From the NCBI RefSeq assembly GCF_004343155.1, contig NZ_SMDC01000001.1:62001-126000 (forward strand): a stretch of DNA of 64,000 bases. Reading direction: 5' to 3'. The position numbers were made by a program, and so were the translations under genes. The stretch is from Marichromatium gracile. Its GTDB lineage: Bacteria; Pseudomonadota; Gammaproteobacteria; Chromatiales; Chromatiaceae. Of this stretch, positions 19,162-28,419 are shown piece after piece; the first letter of the stretch is position 1, and each line of letters begins with the position of its first letter. The notes beneath the pieces were generated by a model that saw only the letters and a program-made list of their open reading frames with translations, had not been told where the DNA came from and made no database searches.

Positions 19162-20192
19162 TTTTTACGCAGAATCCTCGTATAACGCCAACTACGGCTG
19201 GCATGAATGGCGGCCAACTCCGCCTTGTGCGCGGCCAGGGCCGTCTCGCGCTCTGCCAGTTTGGCCTTCAGCAAGGCCACTTCTTGCTGGCGAGTGCTCG
19301 ACTCCAGGTCGAGCGCATCACGCAGCAGGGCCACGTCAGCCTCGCGATCGCGCACGAAGCGCTCGACGCGTTGCTCACCCAGCTCCCGCCAATGGCGACG
19401 CAGATGGCGATGATTGCGGTGCATGGCTGCCAGCAGCGCGCGCGGGACACCGAAGCGCTCGCGGAGTATCCCTCGCTGCATGCGCTCGATCTCCGCGCCA
19501 CCGCGCAGCGCGCCCGACAAAATCGTATTGGCGCCGTGAAGGCGATAATCGAACAGGGGCTCGTCGATCAGATAGGTGAATCGCTCCGGCGCCTCGAGCG
19601 CGGCCCGCAGCGCAAACTCCCAGTCGACGACATAGCGATACTCCCTGAGACCGCCGATGCGATCCAGCAGCGCGCGCCTGAAAAAGAAGTTCGAGGTCGA
19701 GGCCGTATAGTTGCCGTACAGCAAGCCGGCCACGGGGCCATCGGCCCTCGCGTACTGACGGAACCCTTCGATCATCGTATTGAACCAGTGCCCGGGGTCG
19801 CTCACGACGCCCCCGTCCTGGTCGATCAGGCGCAAATCGCTGACCAGGAAGTCGTACCCCTCCCCCGCCACCGCGAGCAGACGCTCGAGACGATCCGGGT
19901 GATAGCGGTCGTCGGAATTCAGGATGGCGACCCACTCCCCGCGGGCCATCGACAGCCCGCGGTTGATCGTCGCATGCGAACCGGCGTTGTCCTGGCGCAG
20001 CAGCCGGGCGCGCGGATCATTGGCCAGGGCACGCTCGGCAACCGCCGCCGTGTCATCCGGCGAGCCGTCATCGATGACGATCAGCTCGAGGTCATCGAAG
20101 CTCTGCCGCAGCACACTGTCGATGGCCTCGGCGATGAACGCCTGATGACGGTAGGCCGGAATCACGACACTGACAGTTGGGGTCTTGCTCAT
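19158..20192 (-). CDS. Family 2 glycosyltransferase
   Basis: The 344-residue GT-A enzyme has the classic start VSVVIPAYRHQAFIAEAIDSVL, the nucleotide-binding IVIDDGSPDDT (D41-D42) and the metal-binding LNSDDRYHP (residues 92-98). Residues from about 280 form a charged coiled coil (EVALLKAKLAERETALAAHK) that ends in ASRSWRYTRILRKK. The stop overlaps the next gene by 4 nt. Together with the two neighbouring transferases it probably adds sugars to the lipid-linked polysaccharide on the cytoplasmic face before export by Wzm/Wzt. Confidence 0.9.
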   Translation of the reverse strand: MSKTPTVSVVIPAYRHQAFIAEAIDSVLRQSFDDLELIVIDDGSPDDTAAVAERALANDPRARLLRQDNAGSHATINRGLSMARGEWVAILNSDDRYHPDRLERLLAVAGEGYDFLVSDLRLIDQDGGVVSDPGHWFNTMIEGFRQYARADGPVAGLLYGNYTASTSNFFFRRALLDRIGGLREYRYVVDWEFALRAALEAPERFTYLIDEPLFDYRLHGANTILSGALRGGAEIERMQRGILRERFGVPRALLAAMHRNHRHLRRHWRELGEQRVERFVRDREADVALLRDALDLESSTRQQEVALLKAKLAERETALAAHKAELAAIHASRSWRYTRILRKK

Positions 20193-20223
20193 GATTCATC
20201 TCTGTTGAAAACGGCAGCCATCA

Positions 20224-21438
20224 TCACTCATCCCCCTTTCGCCGCAAGCCGCTCACCCGCCGCACCAGCCGGCGCAGCGGTGCGGTCATGGTCCAGGATC
20301 GGGAGGACTGGATGTCCCGCAGTGCGGCCTCGGCCGAGGCATGTCGCGACTGGCTCAGGTCGAGCGCCTGGTTGACCGATGCCAGCTCGGCGCGCTGACG
20401 TGCGACAACATCCTGCAGCGTCTCGACGTCGCGCTGGAGCTGGTGACAGATGGCAACATGGCGCTGCCAGAAGAGATCCGTCTCGCCGGTGAGACGCAGA
20501 TACGCGGAGAGTTCCGGGGCGCCCGCGGCCACGGGCTCGCCGGGCGCAAGCGCCCGATGAAGGATCTCCAGGGCCAGCGCGCGATGAGCCGGCGTCCCGA
20601 TCGCCAGGGCGGTCCAGGCCAGGCGCAGGCGCGGCGACGGCTCGTCTTGCGGCTGCGCCGGATGCGGCAGCGGAGACACATGACCGTCGAGACCGTCGGT
20701 CAGATAGTGACGCAAGACCTGCAACCGCTCCCAGGGCTCGCGAGCAAGCACCTCGGGACGCGCGGCGCTGGCATTGCGCTCGCCGTCGAGGATGCGGAAG
20801 TCGACCAGCTGCGCGTCGAGGATATGGATCTCGTAATGCGCGCAGAGCCGCACCCACATGTCCAGATCGGGCAACTGGGCCAGACGCGGGTCATAACAGC
20901 CGACATGGTCGTAGCATGAGCGCCGGATCAGGACCGAGGGGTGACACAGACAGTTTCCGGCATGAAAGAAGTGATCCAGCCATGCCTGACGAGAACGGTT
21001 CGCCTCCTCGAAGATCAGATAGTCCTTGTGCCCCGCGTCGGTGAAGGGCGCGCCGCGTTCGTCGATCAGGCGCGGCTTGGCAAACACCGCGCCGCACTCG
21101 GGGTGGCGCTCGAGAAACGCCACCTGAAGCGCCAGCTTGTCCGCTCGCCAGCGATCATCGGAGTTGAGCACGGCGATGAACTCGCCGCGCGCCCGCGCGA
21201 TGGCATCGTTGACCGCGATGCAGGCCCCCTGATTGACGGCAAAACCGTGAAAGCGGATGCGTCGATCCGAGGCGGCAAGCTCGCGGAGGATATCGGCGGT
21301 ACCGTCATGGGAGCCGTCGTCGGTGACGACCAGCTCCCAATCGGTGAAGGTCTGGGCCTGCACGCTCTCGATGCATTCACGCACAAAGGCGGCATGGTTA
21401 TATGCAGCGACAACAACGCTGACTCGTGGACTACTCAT
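20224..21438 (-). CDS. Family 2 glycosyltransferase
   Basis: The 404-residue GT-A enzyme starts VSVVVAAYNHAAFVRECIESV, with TDDGSHDGT (D40-D41) and LNSDDRWRAD (SDD at 93-95), so it closely parallels the following gene. A middle domain with DPRLAQLPDLDMWVRLCAHYEI is typical of GT2 enzymes that elongate O-antigens. After about residue 340 a coiled coil leads to SSRSWTMTAPLRRLVRR. It lies 31 nt upstream of the next transferase gene. Confidence 0.9.
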   Translation of the reverse strand: MSSPRVSVVVAAYNHAAFVRECIESVQAQTFTDWELVVTDDGSHDGTADILRELAASDRRIRFHGFAVNQGACIAVNDAIARARGEFIAVLNSDDRWRADKLALQVAFLERHPECGAVFAKPRLIDERGAPFTDAGHKDYLIFEEANRSRQAWLDHFFHAGNCLCHPSVLIRRSCYDHVGCYDPRLAQLPDLDMWVRLCAHYEIHILDAQLVDFRILDGERNASAARPEVLAREPWERLQVLRHYLTDGLDGHVSPLPHPAQPQDEPSPRLRLAWTALAIGTPAHRALALEILHRALAPGEPVAAGAPELSAYLRLTGETDLFWQRHVAICHQLQRDVETLQDVVARQRAELASVNQALDLSQSRHASAEAALRDIQSSRSWTMTAPLRRLVRRVSGLRRKGDE

Positions 21439-21507
21439 GATCGATCCATCTCTGTACTCGGCGCCAAGGCCTGCCTATCCTGCCCGCGGCGGCCAGGACT
21501 CCATGTC

Positions 21508-22080
21508 CTATCGCGGCGCGTCCTCGCCAAGCAACGCCGCCTCCAGTCGCAGCAGCTCGCGCGAGCGCTCCTTGACGCGCCGCGCCGGGCGACCGGCATA
21601 GACGCCGAACGCCGCGCAGCGCTTGGTGACCAGACTGAGCGCGCCGACCGCCACGCCCTCCTCCAGCGTCACCCCGGGCAGGATCACGCTCCCGGCACCG
21701 ACGATCGCATGCCGTCCGAGCCTCACCTCGCCGTGGACAACGGCCCGATAGCAATCGGGCACCGTCGGATTGGTCAGCGCGGCGCCGGAGTAATCATCGC
21801 TGCTCGAATACACCGACACCCGCGAGGACAGACCGCTGAAGTCCTCCAGACTGATCCGCGCCGCGCCGATCAGGGTACAGCCGACGGCAAGATGCACATG
21901 GCTGCCGATCGCGATGCCTCCGGCACCCGCCGACACCACGCAGAAGTCATCGATGCGCACCGCATCGCCCAGGGTGATGCGCGATGCGCCATAGAACACC
22001 GCACGCTCGGAGATCTCGACGTCACGACCGACGCCGGCGAACCCCAGCGCCTCGACCTCGGCACGCTCAAGCATCGCCAT
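21508..22080 (-). CDS. Hexapeptide-repeat acetyltransferase (sugar N- or O-acetyltransferase)
   Basis: The 190-residue protein is made of left-handed beta-helix hexapeptides (for example GASRITLGDAVRIDDF and GEVRLGRHAIVGAGSVILPGVTL), ending in YAGRPARRVKERSR as in the WbbJ/CysE-LacA group. It overlaps the aminotransferase gene upstream by 14 nt. This pairing mirrors VioA-VioB and FdtB-FdtC, in which the transaminase product is N-acetylated by a hexapeptide enzyme, so acetylation of a dTDP-4-amino-4,6-dideoxyhexose is the best inference. A start at 22074 (MLERAEV) is also possible. Confidence 0.85.
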   Translation of the reverse strand: MAMLERAEVEALGFAGVGRDVEISERAVFYGASRITLGDAVRIDDFCVVSAGAGGIAIGSHVHLAVGCTLIGAARISLEDFSGLSSRVSVYSSSDDYSGAALTNPTVPDCYRAVVHGEVRLGRHAIVGAGSVILPGVTLEEGVAVGALSLVTKRCAAFGVYAGRPARRVKERSRELLRLEAALLGEDAPR

Positions 22081-23194
22081 CGCCGGCCTCCCGCAAGACC
22101 GCGATCACGCGCGCCTGATCCTCCGCCTCGAGATCCGGGTAGAGCGGCAGACAGAGCACCTGTTCGGCCGCGCGCACCGCGTTCGGCAACAGGTCGGGCT
22201 GCGCCGATGGCAGCCCCCGGTACATCGGGAACGCCGAGATCAGCGGATAGAAATAACGCCGGGCATGGATGTCTCGCGCCTTGAAGCGCTGGTACAGGGC
22301 ATCGCGATCGATGGGGTATGCCGACTCAACCATGATCGGGAAATAGGCATGATTCGCCCCCTCCGGCACCGGGTCCGGGTGACAGCGCAGTCCGGGGATC
22401 TCGTCGATGGCCGCGCGATAGATCCGCGCCAGCTCCGCGCGACGCGCCAGCGCGGCATCGACGTGCTCGAGCTGCAACAGGCCGAGTGCCGCGCAGAACT
22501 CGTTCATCTTGCCGTTGATGCCGGGGGCCACCACCGTCACCTCGTCGACGAAGCCGAAATTCTTCAGCCGATCGATACGCTGCTTGGTGCGCGCGTCCGG
22601 GCAGATGATCGCCCCACCCTCGAAGGTGTTGAAGACCTTGGTGGCGTGGAAGCTCAACACCGACAGGTCGCCATGATCCACCAGACTGCGCCCCCCCACC
22701 CTGGCCCCGAAGGCATGCGCGGCATCATAGATCACCCTCAGGTTGTAGGTGTCGGCGATGCGCTCAATCGCATCCAGATCACACGGATGGCCATAGACGT
22801 GCACCGCCAGGATCGCCGTGGTCTGCGGCGTGATCGCCGCCTCGATGCGCGCCGGGTCCAGGTTCAGCGTCACCGGATCGACATCGACGAACACCGGCTT
22901 GATCCCGTTCCACAACAGCGAGTGCGCCGTCGCCACGAACGAGTAAGGCGTGGTGATCACCTCCCCGGTGATGCGCAGCGCCTGCAGGGCCGTGATCAGC
23001 GCCAGCGTGCCGTTGGCGAACAGCGCCAGGTGCTCGACCCCCAGGTACTCGCCCAGCGCGGCCTCGAAGCGCGCGTGGAAGGGACCTGCGTTGGTCAGCA
23101 TCCGCGCATCCCAGATCTGCTCCAGATAGGGCATGAACTCCCGCAGCGGCGGAAGGGCGGGTTGCGTCACATAGAGGGGTCTGGAGGAGGACAT
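22067..23194 (-). CDS. DegT/DnrJ/EryC1/StrS sugar aminotransferase, VioA-like
   Basis: The 375-residue PLP enzyme installs an amino group on a nucleotide-linked 4-keto- (or 3-keto-) 6-deoxyhexose. The PLP lysine is K186 in SFHATKVFNTFEGG, and YDAAHAFG supplies the cofactor-binding Asp. The stretch ITTPYSFVATAHSLLWNGIKPVF (read in two overlapping pieces) and NGKMNEFCAALGLLQL are close to dTDP-4-amino-4,6-dideoxy-D-glucose transaminase VioA from memory. No dTDP-glucose synthase or dehydratase (rmlA/rmlB) is in the window, so its substrate must come from elsewhere in the genome. A GGAGGAGGAC ribosome-binding site precedes the ATG. Confidence 0.9.
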   Translation of the reverse strand: MSSSRPLYVTQPALPPLREFMPYLEQIWDARMLTNAGPFHARFEAALGEYLGVEHLALFANGTLALITALQALRITGEVITTPYSFVATAHSLLWNGIKPVFVDVDPVTLNLDPARIEAAITPQTTAILAVHVYGHPCDLDAIERIADTYNLRVIYDAAHAFGARVGGRSLVDHGDLSVLSFHATKVFNTFEGGAIICPDARTKQRIDRLKNFGFVDEVTVVAPGINGKMNEFCAALGLLQLEHVDAALARRAELARIYRAAIDEIPGLRCHPDPVPEGANHAYFPIMVESAYPIDRDALYQRFKARDIHARRYFYPLISAFPMYRGLPSAQPDLLPNAVRAAEQVLCLPLYPDLEAEDQARVIAVLREAGDGDA

Positions 23195-23327
23195 GAGTGC
23201 CGATCAGCAGAGGTTAACGGAGAGATCCCGATGTCTCGCAGACGCTGCGGGCGCGCACCAGAGGCCGTCGGCAAGCGGGGCCGCGGCGACCGACGCGCGG
23301 TCGCGGCGACAGCCCCGGACAGCGCCC

Positions 23328-24674
23328 CTACGCCTCGCCCTCGAGCGTGCGGTGTGCCACCTCGTTCTGCCAGTGACAGGCGGCATGCAGCGGCAGGGTC
23401 TCCCCCCGCACCACCTTGAACGCCAGCGCGATGGGCACGAAGTCACACACATCGACCTGAGCGATCTCGAGATTCTCCGGGATCGACAGCATCGCGGCGA
23501 TCGAGTAATCCCCCTCGCGCAAGCGCACGGTAAAGCGCCAGTCCGTCTGCACCACCTGGCCGGCGCGCAGATCGGTGATGGGGCGCGACTCGATCTCGGT
23601 GTCGGAGTAGATGATGTCATACCCCGTGCGATCGCGCACATGGTAGGCCATGCCGGCCAGCGCGATCGCCTGATTGGCGCGAAACAGCATGCGCAGCACC
23701 ACCGTCTGGCCGAACTCGACGCACTCCAGCGGCTGGCCGTCGAGATCCGTCAGCCGCACATCGAGAAACTCCGCCTGACCGTTGCGGATACGCTGAAAGT
23801 CCGCGCGCCGCGCGAACTCGGCCTGCGCCTCGAGATCCGCGGGATCGAACAGATCCTGCGCGGGCAGCTCGGGCGAGGCGGCCTCCGGCGCCGGTCTGGC
23901 GGCGCGCTCCGCCTGTACGCGTGCGCTGTAATAGGCCTCCACCACCCCGGCGGTCTCGCCCAGCGCCACCGGCTGCCCCCGGTCGAGATAGAGCGCGCGC
24001 TGGCACACCGACTTGACCGCGCCCACATCGTGGCTGACGAACAGCAGGCTGACCCCGTCGTCGATCAACCGCTGGATGTGCGCCATGCACTTGGCCTGGA
24101 AATACATGTCGCCGACGGCCAGGGCCTCGTCGACCACCAGCACGTCGGCATCGACGTTCACCGCCACCGCAAAGGCCAGACGAACGTACATCCCGCTCGA
24201 ATAGGTCTTCACCGGCTGGTCGATGAAGGCGCCGATATCGGCAAAAGCAGCGATGCGCTCGAAACGCGCGTCGACCTCCGCCTGCGTCAGCCCCAGCACG
24301 CTGCCGTTGAGATACACGTTCTCGCGCCCGGTGAACTCCGGGTTGAACCCCGCGCCCAGCTCCAGCAGCGCGGCGATCCGCCCCCCGGTCTCCACCCGCC
24401 CGGTGGTCGGCGCCAGGGTGCCGCAGAGCATCTGCAGCAGCGTCGACTTGCCCGAGCCGTTGCGCCCGATGACCCCGAGCGTCTCCCCCCGGCGCAGCTC
24501 CAGCGACACCTCGCGCAGCGCCCAGAACTCGCGATAATACTGCGGCGGCGGCTGCCCCCGCAGCCCGCGCCAGCGCGCCACAACCGACTGCTTGAGCCGG
24601 TCCTCCGGGCGCTCGTACACCCGATAGCACTTACCCAGCCCCTCGGCACGGATCATCATCGGCTCAGACGACAT
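23328..24674 (-). CDS. wzt: Polysaccharide ABC exporter ATP-binding protein Wzt
   Basis: The 448-residue ATPase powers transport of a finished lipid-linked polysaccharide through Wzm. Walker A is GRNGSGKST (about residues 70-78), the signature is YSSGMYVRLAFAVAVN and Walker B is VLVVDEALAVGD. After a linker rich in Ala/Pro (about 260-290) comes a C-terminal beta-sandwich domain, as in Wzt proteins that recognise a modified non-reducing end of the O-antigen. This favours an ABC-dependent, chain-length-terminated O-antigen. The ATG at 24674 overlaps wzm by 11 nt. Confidence 0.93.
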   Translation of the reverse strand: MSSEPMMIRAEGLGKCYRVYERPEDRLKQSVVARWRGLRGQPPPQYYREFWALREVSLELRRGETLGVIGRNGSGKSTLLQMLCGTLAPTTGRVETGGRIAALLELGAGFNPEFTGRENVYLNGSVLGLTQAEVDARFERIAAFADIGAFIDQPVKTYSSGMYVRLAFAVAVNVDADVLVVDEALAVGDMYFQAKCMAHIQRLIDDGVSLLFVSHDVGAVKSVCQRALYLDRGQPVALGETAGVVEAYYSARVQAERAARPAPEAASPELPAQDLFDPADLEAQAEFARRADFQRIRNGQAEFLDVRLTDLDGQPLECVEFGQTVVLRMLFRANQAIALAGMAYHVRDRTGYDIIYSDTEIESRPITDLRAGQVVQTDWRFTVRLREGDYSIAAMLSIPENLEIAQVDVCDFVPIALAFKVVRGETLPLHAACHWQNEVAHRTLEGEA

Positions 24675-25500
24675 CGGCAAACCCTCGGCGCGCCCGCTGG
24701 AACCACCAGAAACCGCCCCAGGCCACCATCACGCTGATGACCGAATAGACCAGCAGACCGCCCCAGTGCGGCAACTGACCGAACAGCAACACCCGCCGGC
24801 TCTCCTCGATCACCAGCGTGAGCGGGTTGAGATACAGCAGCGTCTGCCCCAGCTCGGGCAGCGCCGAGAGCGGATAGAAGGTCGGCGACAGAAACAGCAT
24901 CACCGTGGTCAGCAGACCGATGCTCTGCCCGATGTCGCGCAGATAGACCCCGGTCGCGGCCAGGAACCAGCCGCACCCGAGCGTCACCAGCAACAGCGGC
25001 GCGACCACCACCGGCAACAGCAGCGCGGTCCAGGGCAGCGACTGCGTCAGCAACCACTGCCCCGCCAGCAGCACCACCAGACTGATGCCCATGTGGAAGA
25101 GCGCCGAGCCCAGCGCCACCCAGGGCAGCACCTCCAGCGGAAACACCACCCGCTTCACATAACTGACGTTGTCCAGGATCAGCCGCGGCGCGCGATTGGC
25201 CACCTCGGAGAACAGCGCATGCACGATCAGCCCGGCGAACAGCACCAGACCGAAGGCCGCATGCCCGTCCTCCACCGGACCGCCCCAGCGCGCCTTGAAC
25301 ACCACCGAGAACACGAAGCTGTAGACCAGCAGCATCAGCACCGGGTTGAGCACCGACCAGGCCAGCCCCAGCCACGAGCCGCGGTAGCGACTGCTGATGT
25401 CGCGCCGGACCAACTGGAGGACCAGCCCCCGGTTGCGCCACAAACTCGCCGGCAGGGCCGACGGCGCGGTGGTGGATAGATCGGAGTACGGAGAGTCCAT
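24664..25500 (-). CDS. wzm: Polysaccharide ABC exporter permease Wzm
   Basis: The 278-residue inner-membrane protein belongs to the ABC-2 family. It begins with a cytoplasmic segment containing LVLQLVRRDISSRYRGSWLGLAWSVL, the amphipathic gate region, followed by about six transmembrane helices. ILDNVSYVKRVVFPLEVLP and FYPLSALPELGQTLLYLNPLT are family hallmarks. It is the first gene of the leftward polysaccharide operon; the promoter should lie in 25501-25650. Confidence 0.93.
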   Translation of the reverse strand: MDSPYSDLSTTAPSALPASLWRNRGLVLQLVRRDISSRYRGSWLGLAWSVLNPVLMLLVYSFVFSVVFKARWGGPVEDGHAAFGLVLFAGLIVHALFSEVANRAPRLILDNVSYVKRVVFPLEVLPWVALGSALFHMGISLVVLLAGQWLLTQSLPWTALLLPVVVAPLLLVTLGCGWFLAATGVYLRDIGQSIGLLTTVMLFLSPTFYPLSALPELGQTLLYLNPLTLVIEESRRVLLFGQLPHWGGLLVYSVISVMVAWGGFWWFQRARRGFADVV

Positions 25501-25966
25501 CGGCAGCTTTGGGAGGTCGGGTGAGCGGGTGACGGCGGGCCGTGCGGGACACGCCAGGGTAAGTCAAGGGATTCAGTGTAGCGATCCGGGGCGGGCGGGA
25601 CAATCTTGCGCACCACCAGCGGTCGTCCCGGGTGATGCTAAAAAGAGACACGTTTCAATATAGTGTCAGTCGCGCACTCTCAGGCTTGTTTTATGGGAAA
25701 ACTTGAGTAGAATTTAGCAGTGCTCGTATCCAATGTTGCTTTTTGGGGACACCAAGATGAGTTCCTGGTACAGGTCGGCACAGCGGAGTCGGGCGCCCCA
25801 AAGCCTGTCGGCGCCACCGCCCGCGCTGAACCGCTCTGGTACAGCAACTCGACGGCCGAGTGCTTGCGCCATGGCGTGAGTTGCTGATAGCGTCAGGCTG
25901 CGTTAGCCTAGCCGAGTTTCGGGCTCACCCACCACCCTAACATCCCACCGTAAAGGACTAAAACTC
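25501..25966. other. Intergenic region between divergent wzm and the surface-protein gene
   Basis: No gene is seen in these 466 bases. The part at about 25625-25745 is noticeably richer in A and T than the rest of the window, as expected for a promoter region serving the rightward surface-protein gene, and possibly wzm leftward. The only strong ribosome-binding site is AAGGA just before the ATG at 25967. Confidence 0.6.
25686..25713 (+). promoter_or_regulatory. Candidate sigma70 promoter for the surface-protein gene
   Basis: TTGTTT (25686-25691) and TAGAAT (25708-25713) are separated by 16 bases in the AT-rich patch. Transcription from here would give a leader of about 245 nt, long but not unusual for highly expressed S-layer mRNAs. 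This is a pattern match only. Confidence 0.35.
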
Positions 25967-28300
25967 ATGGCTCTCCAGACCTTCGTTCAAGAATACTATC
26001 TGCAGCAGAACCCCGACGTCCTTCAGGCCGTCCTCCAGGGTGTCTTCACCAGTGCCGAGCAGCACTACACCCTTTACGGCGAGGCCGAGGGTCGCCAGCC
26101 CAACCCCTACTTCGAGCCGACCGGCTACTACACCCAGAACCCGGACGTGCTCGCCGCCGTGCAGGCCGGCGCCTTCTCCAGCGCGCTGGAGCACTTCGAG
26201 ATGTACGGTGCCACCGAGGGCCGTCAGCCCGGCGCCGACACCTTCAACGAGGCCACCTACCTCGCGGACAACCCTGATGTCCAGGCCGCCGTCGACGCCG
26301 GCACCTTCACCAGTGGTTACCAGCACTTCGTGCTCTATGGTGCGAACGAGGGTCGTGCCTCGGGTGGGTCTGAGAGCCCGTCGACTGGGGAAACCTTCAC
26401 GTTGACTGCTGGTGTCGACAACTTGGTTGGCACTGCTGGCGATGACACCTTTATCGGTGATTCTGCATCCATCTCTCCTGCCGACACCATTGACGGTAGA
26501 GCAGGCACAGATCGCGCCGATCTGTTCCTGTCTGATGACGAAACCCTGAACGCCACCGGTGTTGAGCAGTTCTTCATCCAGTCAACCGGAGACGATACGT
26601 TTAATGCCGCCAGCGTTGAAGGTGCTGAAGAGTTCTGGAGCAACCGTAGCTCCGATACACTGACGGTTTCGAATATCCAGAACAATGCCACCTTGGGGCT
26701 GCTGGACACCGATGAAACCTTCAACGCCGAATTCCGTGCTGGCGTGATTGGCGACGATGGCACGCTGAACATTGCAACGGATAGCTCCGATGCAACTGTA
26801 AACATTGACGCAGGCACAGGGAACACATTTACAACTCTCGCTGTTGCTGCTGTGAACGGTAGCTCTGTGATTGAAATCGATGGTGGTGTTGCTTCTTATA
26901 CCAGCATCGAAACATCGGGCGAAGGCAGTGTCAGCCTGAGTGATGATACTGTTGAGTTTGACAGCGTCACTTCTGTCGACCTTCAGGCTGCCGGCGGTTC
27001 ATACGTTGATCTGGAGGACAATGCTCTGGATGTGACAGTCACCGCAGGCGCGGGAGACGACGCTATTGAGTTCGGTGCTGGCGAGTTCAACACCGACGAC
27101 AGCGTGGATCTGGGCGAAGGCGATAACACTCTGGTGCTGGGCGATGCAGACCTTAGCACCAATGCCATCGTCACCGCTGTTAACGCCGCTAGCGGTGTGA
27201 GCACGCTTGCTTCCACTGCGACTACTGACGTCGTGGCTAACGTTGGCGAGCTGGATGACGTTTCCACCATCGCGGCAGGTCTGGGCGGCTCTGTCACCGG
27301 TAGTGCTGCCACAGGTGGTAACGCCCCTGTTGTTGCTGCAGATGCAGCTGCTGCTGTTACCATCAACGGCATCGCGTCCAGCGGAGACAGCGTCAATGTC
27401 ACCAACGACTTGACTGGCGGTCAAGCCACAGCTGGCACCGGCGGCGGCGATGACGCTGGTAACGCTGCTGCGGGACTTGAGCTGAATATGGGTACCGACG
27501 GCGCCAACGACAGCGTCAGCATTTCCATTACCGGCAATAGCAGTACTATTGAAGGCGGACAGGGCGTAGCAGCTGGTGGTGGTGACACTGCTGGTGAAGC
27601 CGGTGTTGGCATCGATGCTCGCGAGTTTGAAACTGTAAACATCTCTGCAGACGAAGACCTGACGGTTGCTCGCGGCGCAGCGAACGGTGGTACTGCAGCA
27701 ACTGAAGACACTCTGGTTGGTGCAAACGCTACCGTTAACATTACTGGTGACAGTGACGTTGACCTGGGTACGGTGGCTTCTGCTGCGGCTGATGCCAGCA
27801 ACCGCAACCTGACTATCAATGCCGAGGAGCTGACTGGTGATCTGACCGTCACCACTGGTGACGGCAACGACACGATCGTTGGTGGTGATGGTGATGACGA
27901 CATCGCAGCTGGCGCGGGCGTCAACACCCTGACCGGTGGCGCAGGTCGTGATGAGTTCAACATCGACGCAACTGATAACTCGACCGTTGCTGATCACTCG
28001 ACCATTACCGACTTCCAGGCAGGTCGTGGCGGTGACACCATTGACGGCGGTGCAGCAGCATACGATGACCTGACTGCATCTCAGCGGACTACGGTCAGCG
28101 AGGCAGATACCCTCGACGACGCTGTAGTGGAGGCCCTTGGCTTCACCGACAACACTAACTGGACTGCCTTCGAGTACGACGGTAAGACTTATGCCTTGTT
28201 CGATGGCGACGACAATGCCACCTTCGACCAAGGCACCGACATCATCGTTGAGCTTTCTGGTGTTGCGGTTGCCGACGTCACCGTCGACAACTTTGTCTAA
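25967..28300 (+). CDS. Putative S-layer/adhesin protein with N-terminal NPDV repeats and RTX-like motif (type I secretion substrate)
   Basis: The 777-residue protein has no Sec signal peptide. Residues 1-130 hold three tandem units of about 41 residues, each of the form YYLxQNPDVxxAVxxGxFxSxxxH..xYGxxEGR. The rest is Ser/Thr/Gly/Asp-rich beta-type sequence, with GDGNDTIVGGDGDDD near residue 630-645, a calcium-binding RTX-like nonapeptide stretch. It has no cysteine and only one lysine. The C-terminus (VDNFV) is hydrophobic as in type I secretion signals. After about 26345 the codon use changes to more A/T-ending codons than the N-terminal repeats. The export genes lie at 36650-39785. Candidate S-layer or adhesin; the exact function is unknown. 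Confidence 0.8.
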   Translation: MALQTFVQEYYLQQNPDVLQAVLQGVFTSAEQHYTLYGEAEGRQPNPYFEPTGYYTQNPDVLAAVQAGAFSSALEHFEMYGATEGRQPGADTFNEATYLADNPDVQAAVDAGTFTSGYQHFVLYGANEGRASGGSESPSTGETFTLTAGVDNLVGTAGDDTFIGDSASISPADTIDGRAGTDRADLFLSDDETLNATGVEQFFIQSTGDDTFNAASVEGAEEFWSNRSSDTLTVSNIQNNATLGLLDTDETFNAEFRAGVIGDDGTLNIATDSSDATVNIDAGTGNTFTTLAVAAVNGSSVIEIDGGVASYTSIETSGEGSVSLSDDTVEFDSVTSVDLQAAGGSYVDLEDNALDVTVTAGAGDDAIEFGAGEFNTDDSVDLGEGDNTLVLGDADLSTNAIVTAVNAASGVSTLASTATTDVVANVGELDDVSTIAAGLGGSVTGSAATGGNAPVVAADAAAAVTINGIASSGDSVNVTNDLTGGQATAGTGGGDDAGNAAAGLELNMGTDGANDSVSISITGNSSTIEGGQGVAAGGGDTAGEAGVGIDAREFETVNISADEDLTVARGAANGGTAATEDTLVGANATVNITGDSDVDLGTVASAAADASNRNLTINAEELTGDLTVTTGDGNDTIVGGDGDDDIAAGAGVNTLTGGAGRDEFNIDATDNSTVADHSTITDFQAGRGGDTIDGGAAAYDDLTASQRTTVSEADTLDDAVVEALGFTDNTNWTAFEYDGKTYALFDGDDNATFDQGTDIIVELSGVAVADVTVDNFV

Positions 28301-28309
28301 GCGGCGTAG

Positions 28310-28334
28310 GTTGGGTCGCCAACGGCAACCCAAC
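28310..28334. repeat. GTTGGGTYGCC inverted repeat, copy 1
   Basis: GTTGGGTCGCC (28310-28320) and GGCAACCCAAC (28324-28334) form an 11-bp stem with one mismatch, starting 10 nt after the stop codon of the surface-protein gene. The same unit recurs at 42834 and 62246. Confidence 0.7.
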
Positions 28335-28361
28335 ATCTGCACCAACGCTTGACGCTTGATT

Positions 28362-28395
28362 AAAACCGCTCTCGGGAAACCGAGGGCGGTTTTTT
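28362..28395 (+). terminator. Intrinsic terminator of the surface-protein gene
   Basis: AAAACCGCTCTCGG and CCGAGGGCGGTTTT form a strong stem around a GAAA loop, and a run of Ts follows. It is the clearest Rho-independent terminator in the window, and it separates the gene from the RAYT unit. Confidence 0.9.
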
Positions 28396-28419
28396 CGTTA
28401 GAAAAAAAGAGAAAAGCGG

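Noticed and set aside
25967-28300. Classical RTX toxin
   Set aside because: Only a short run of GGxGxD-like motifs is present, with no pore-forming or acyltransferase (hlyC) gene nearby.
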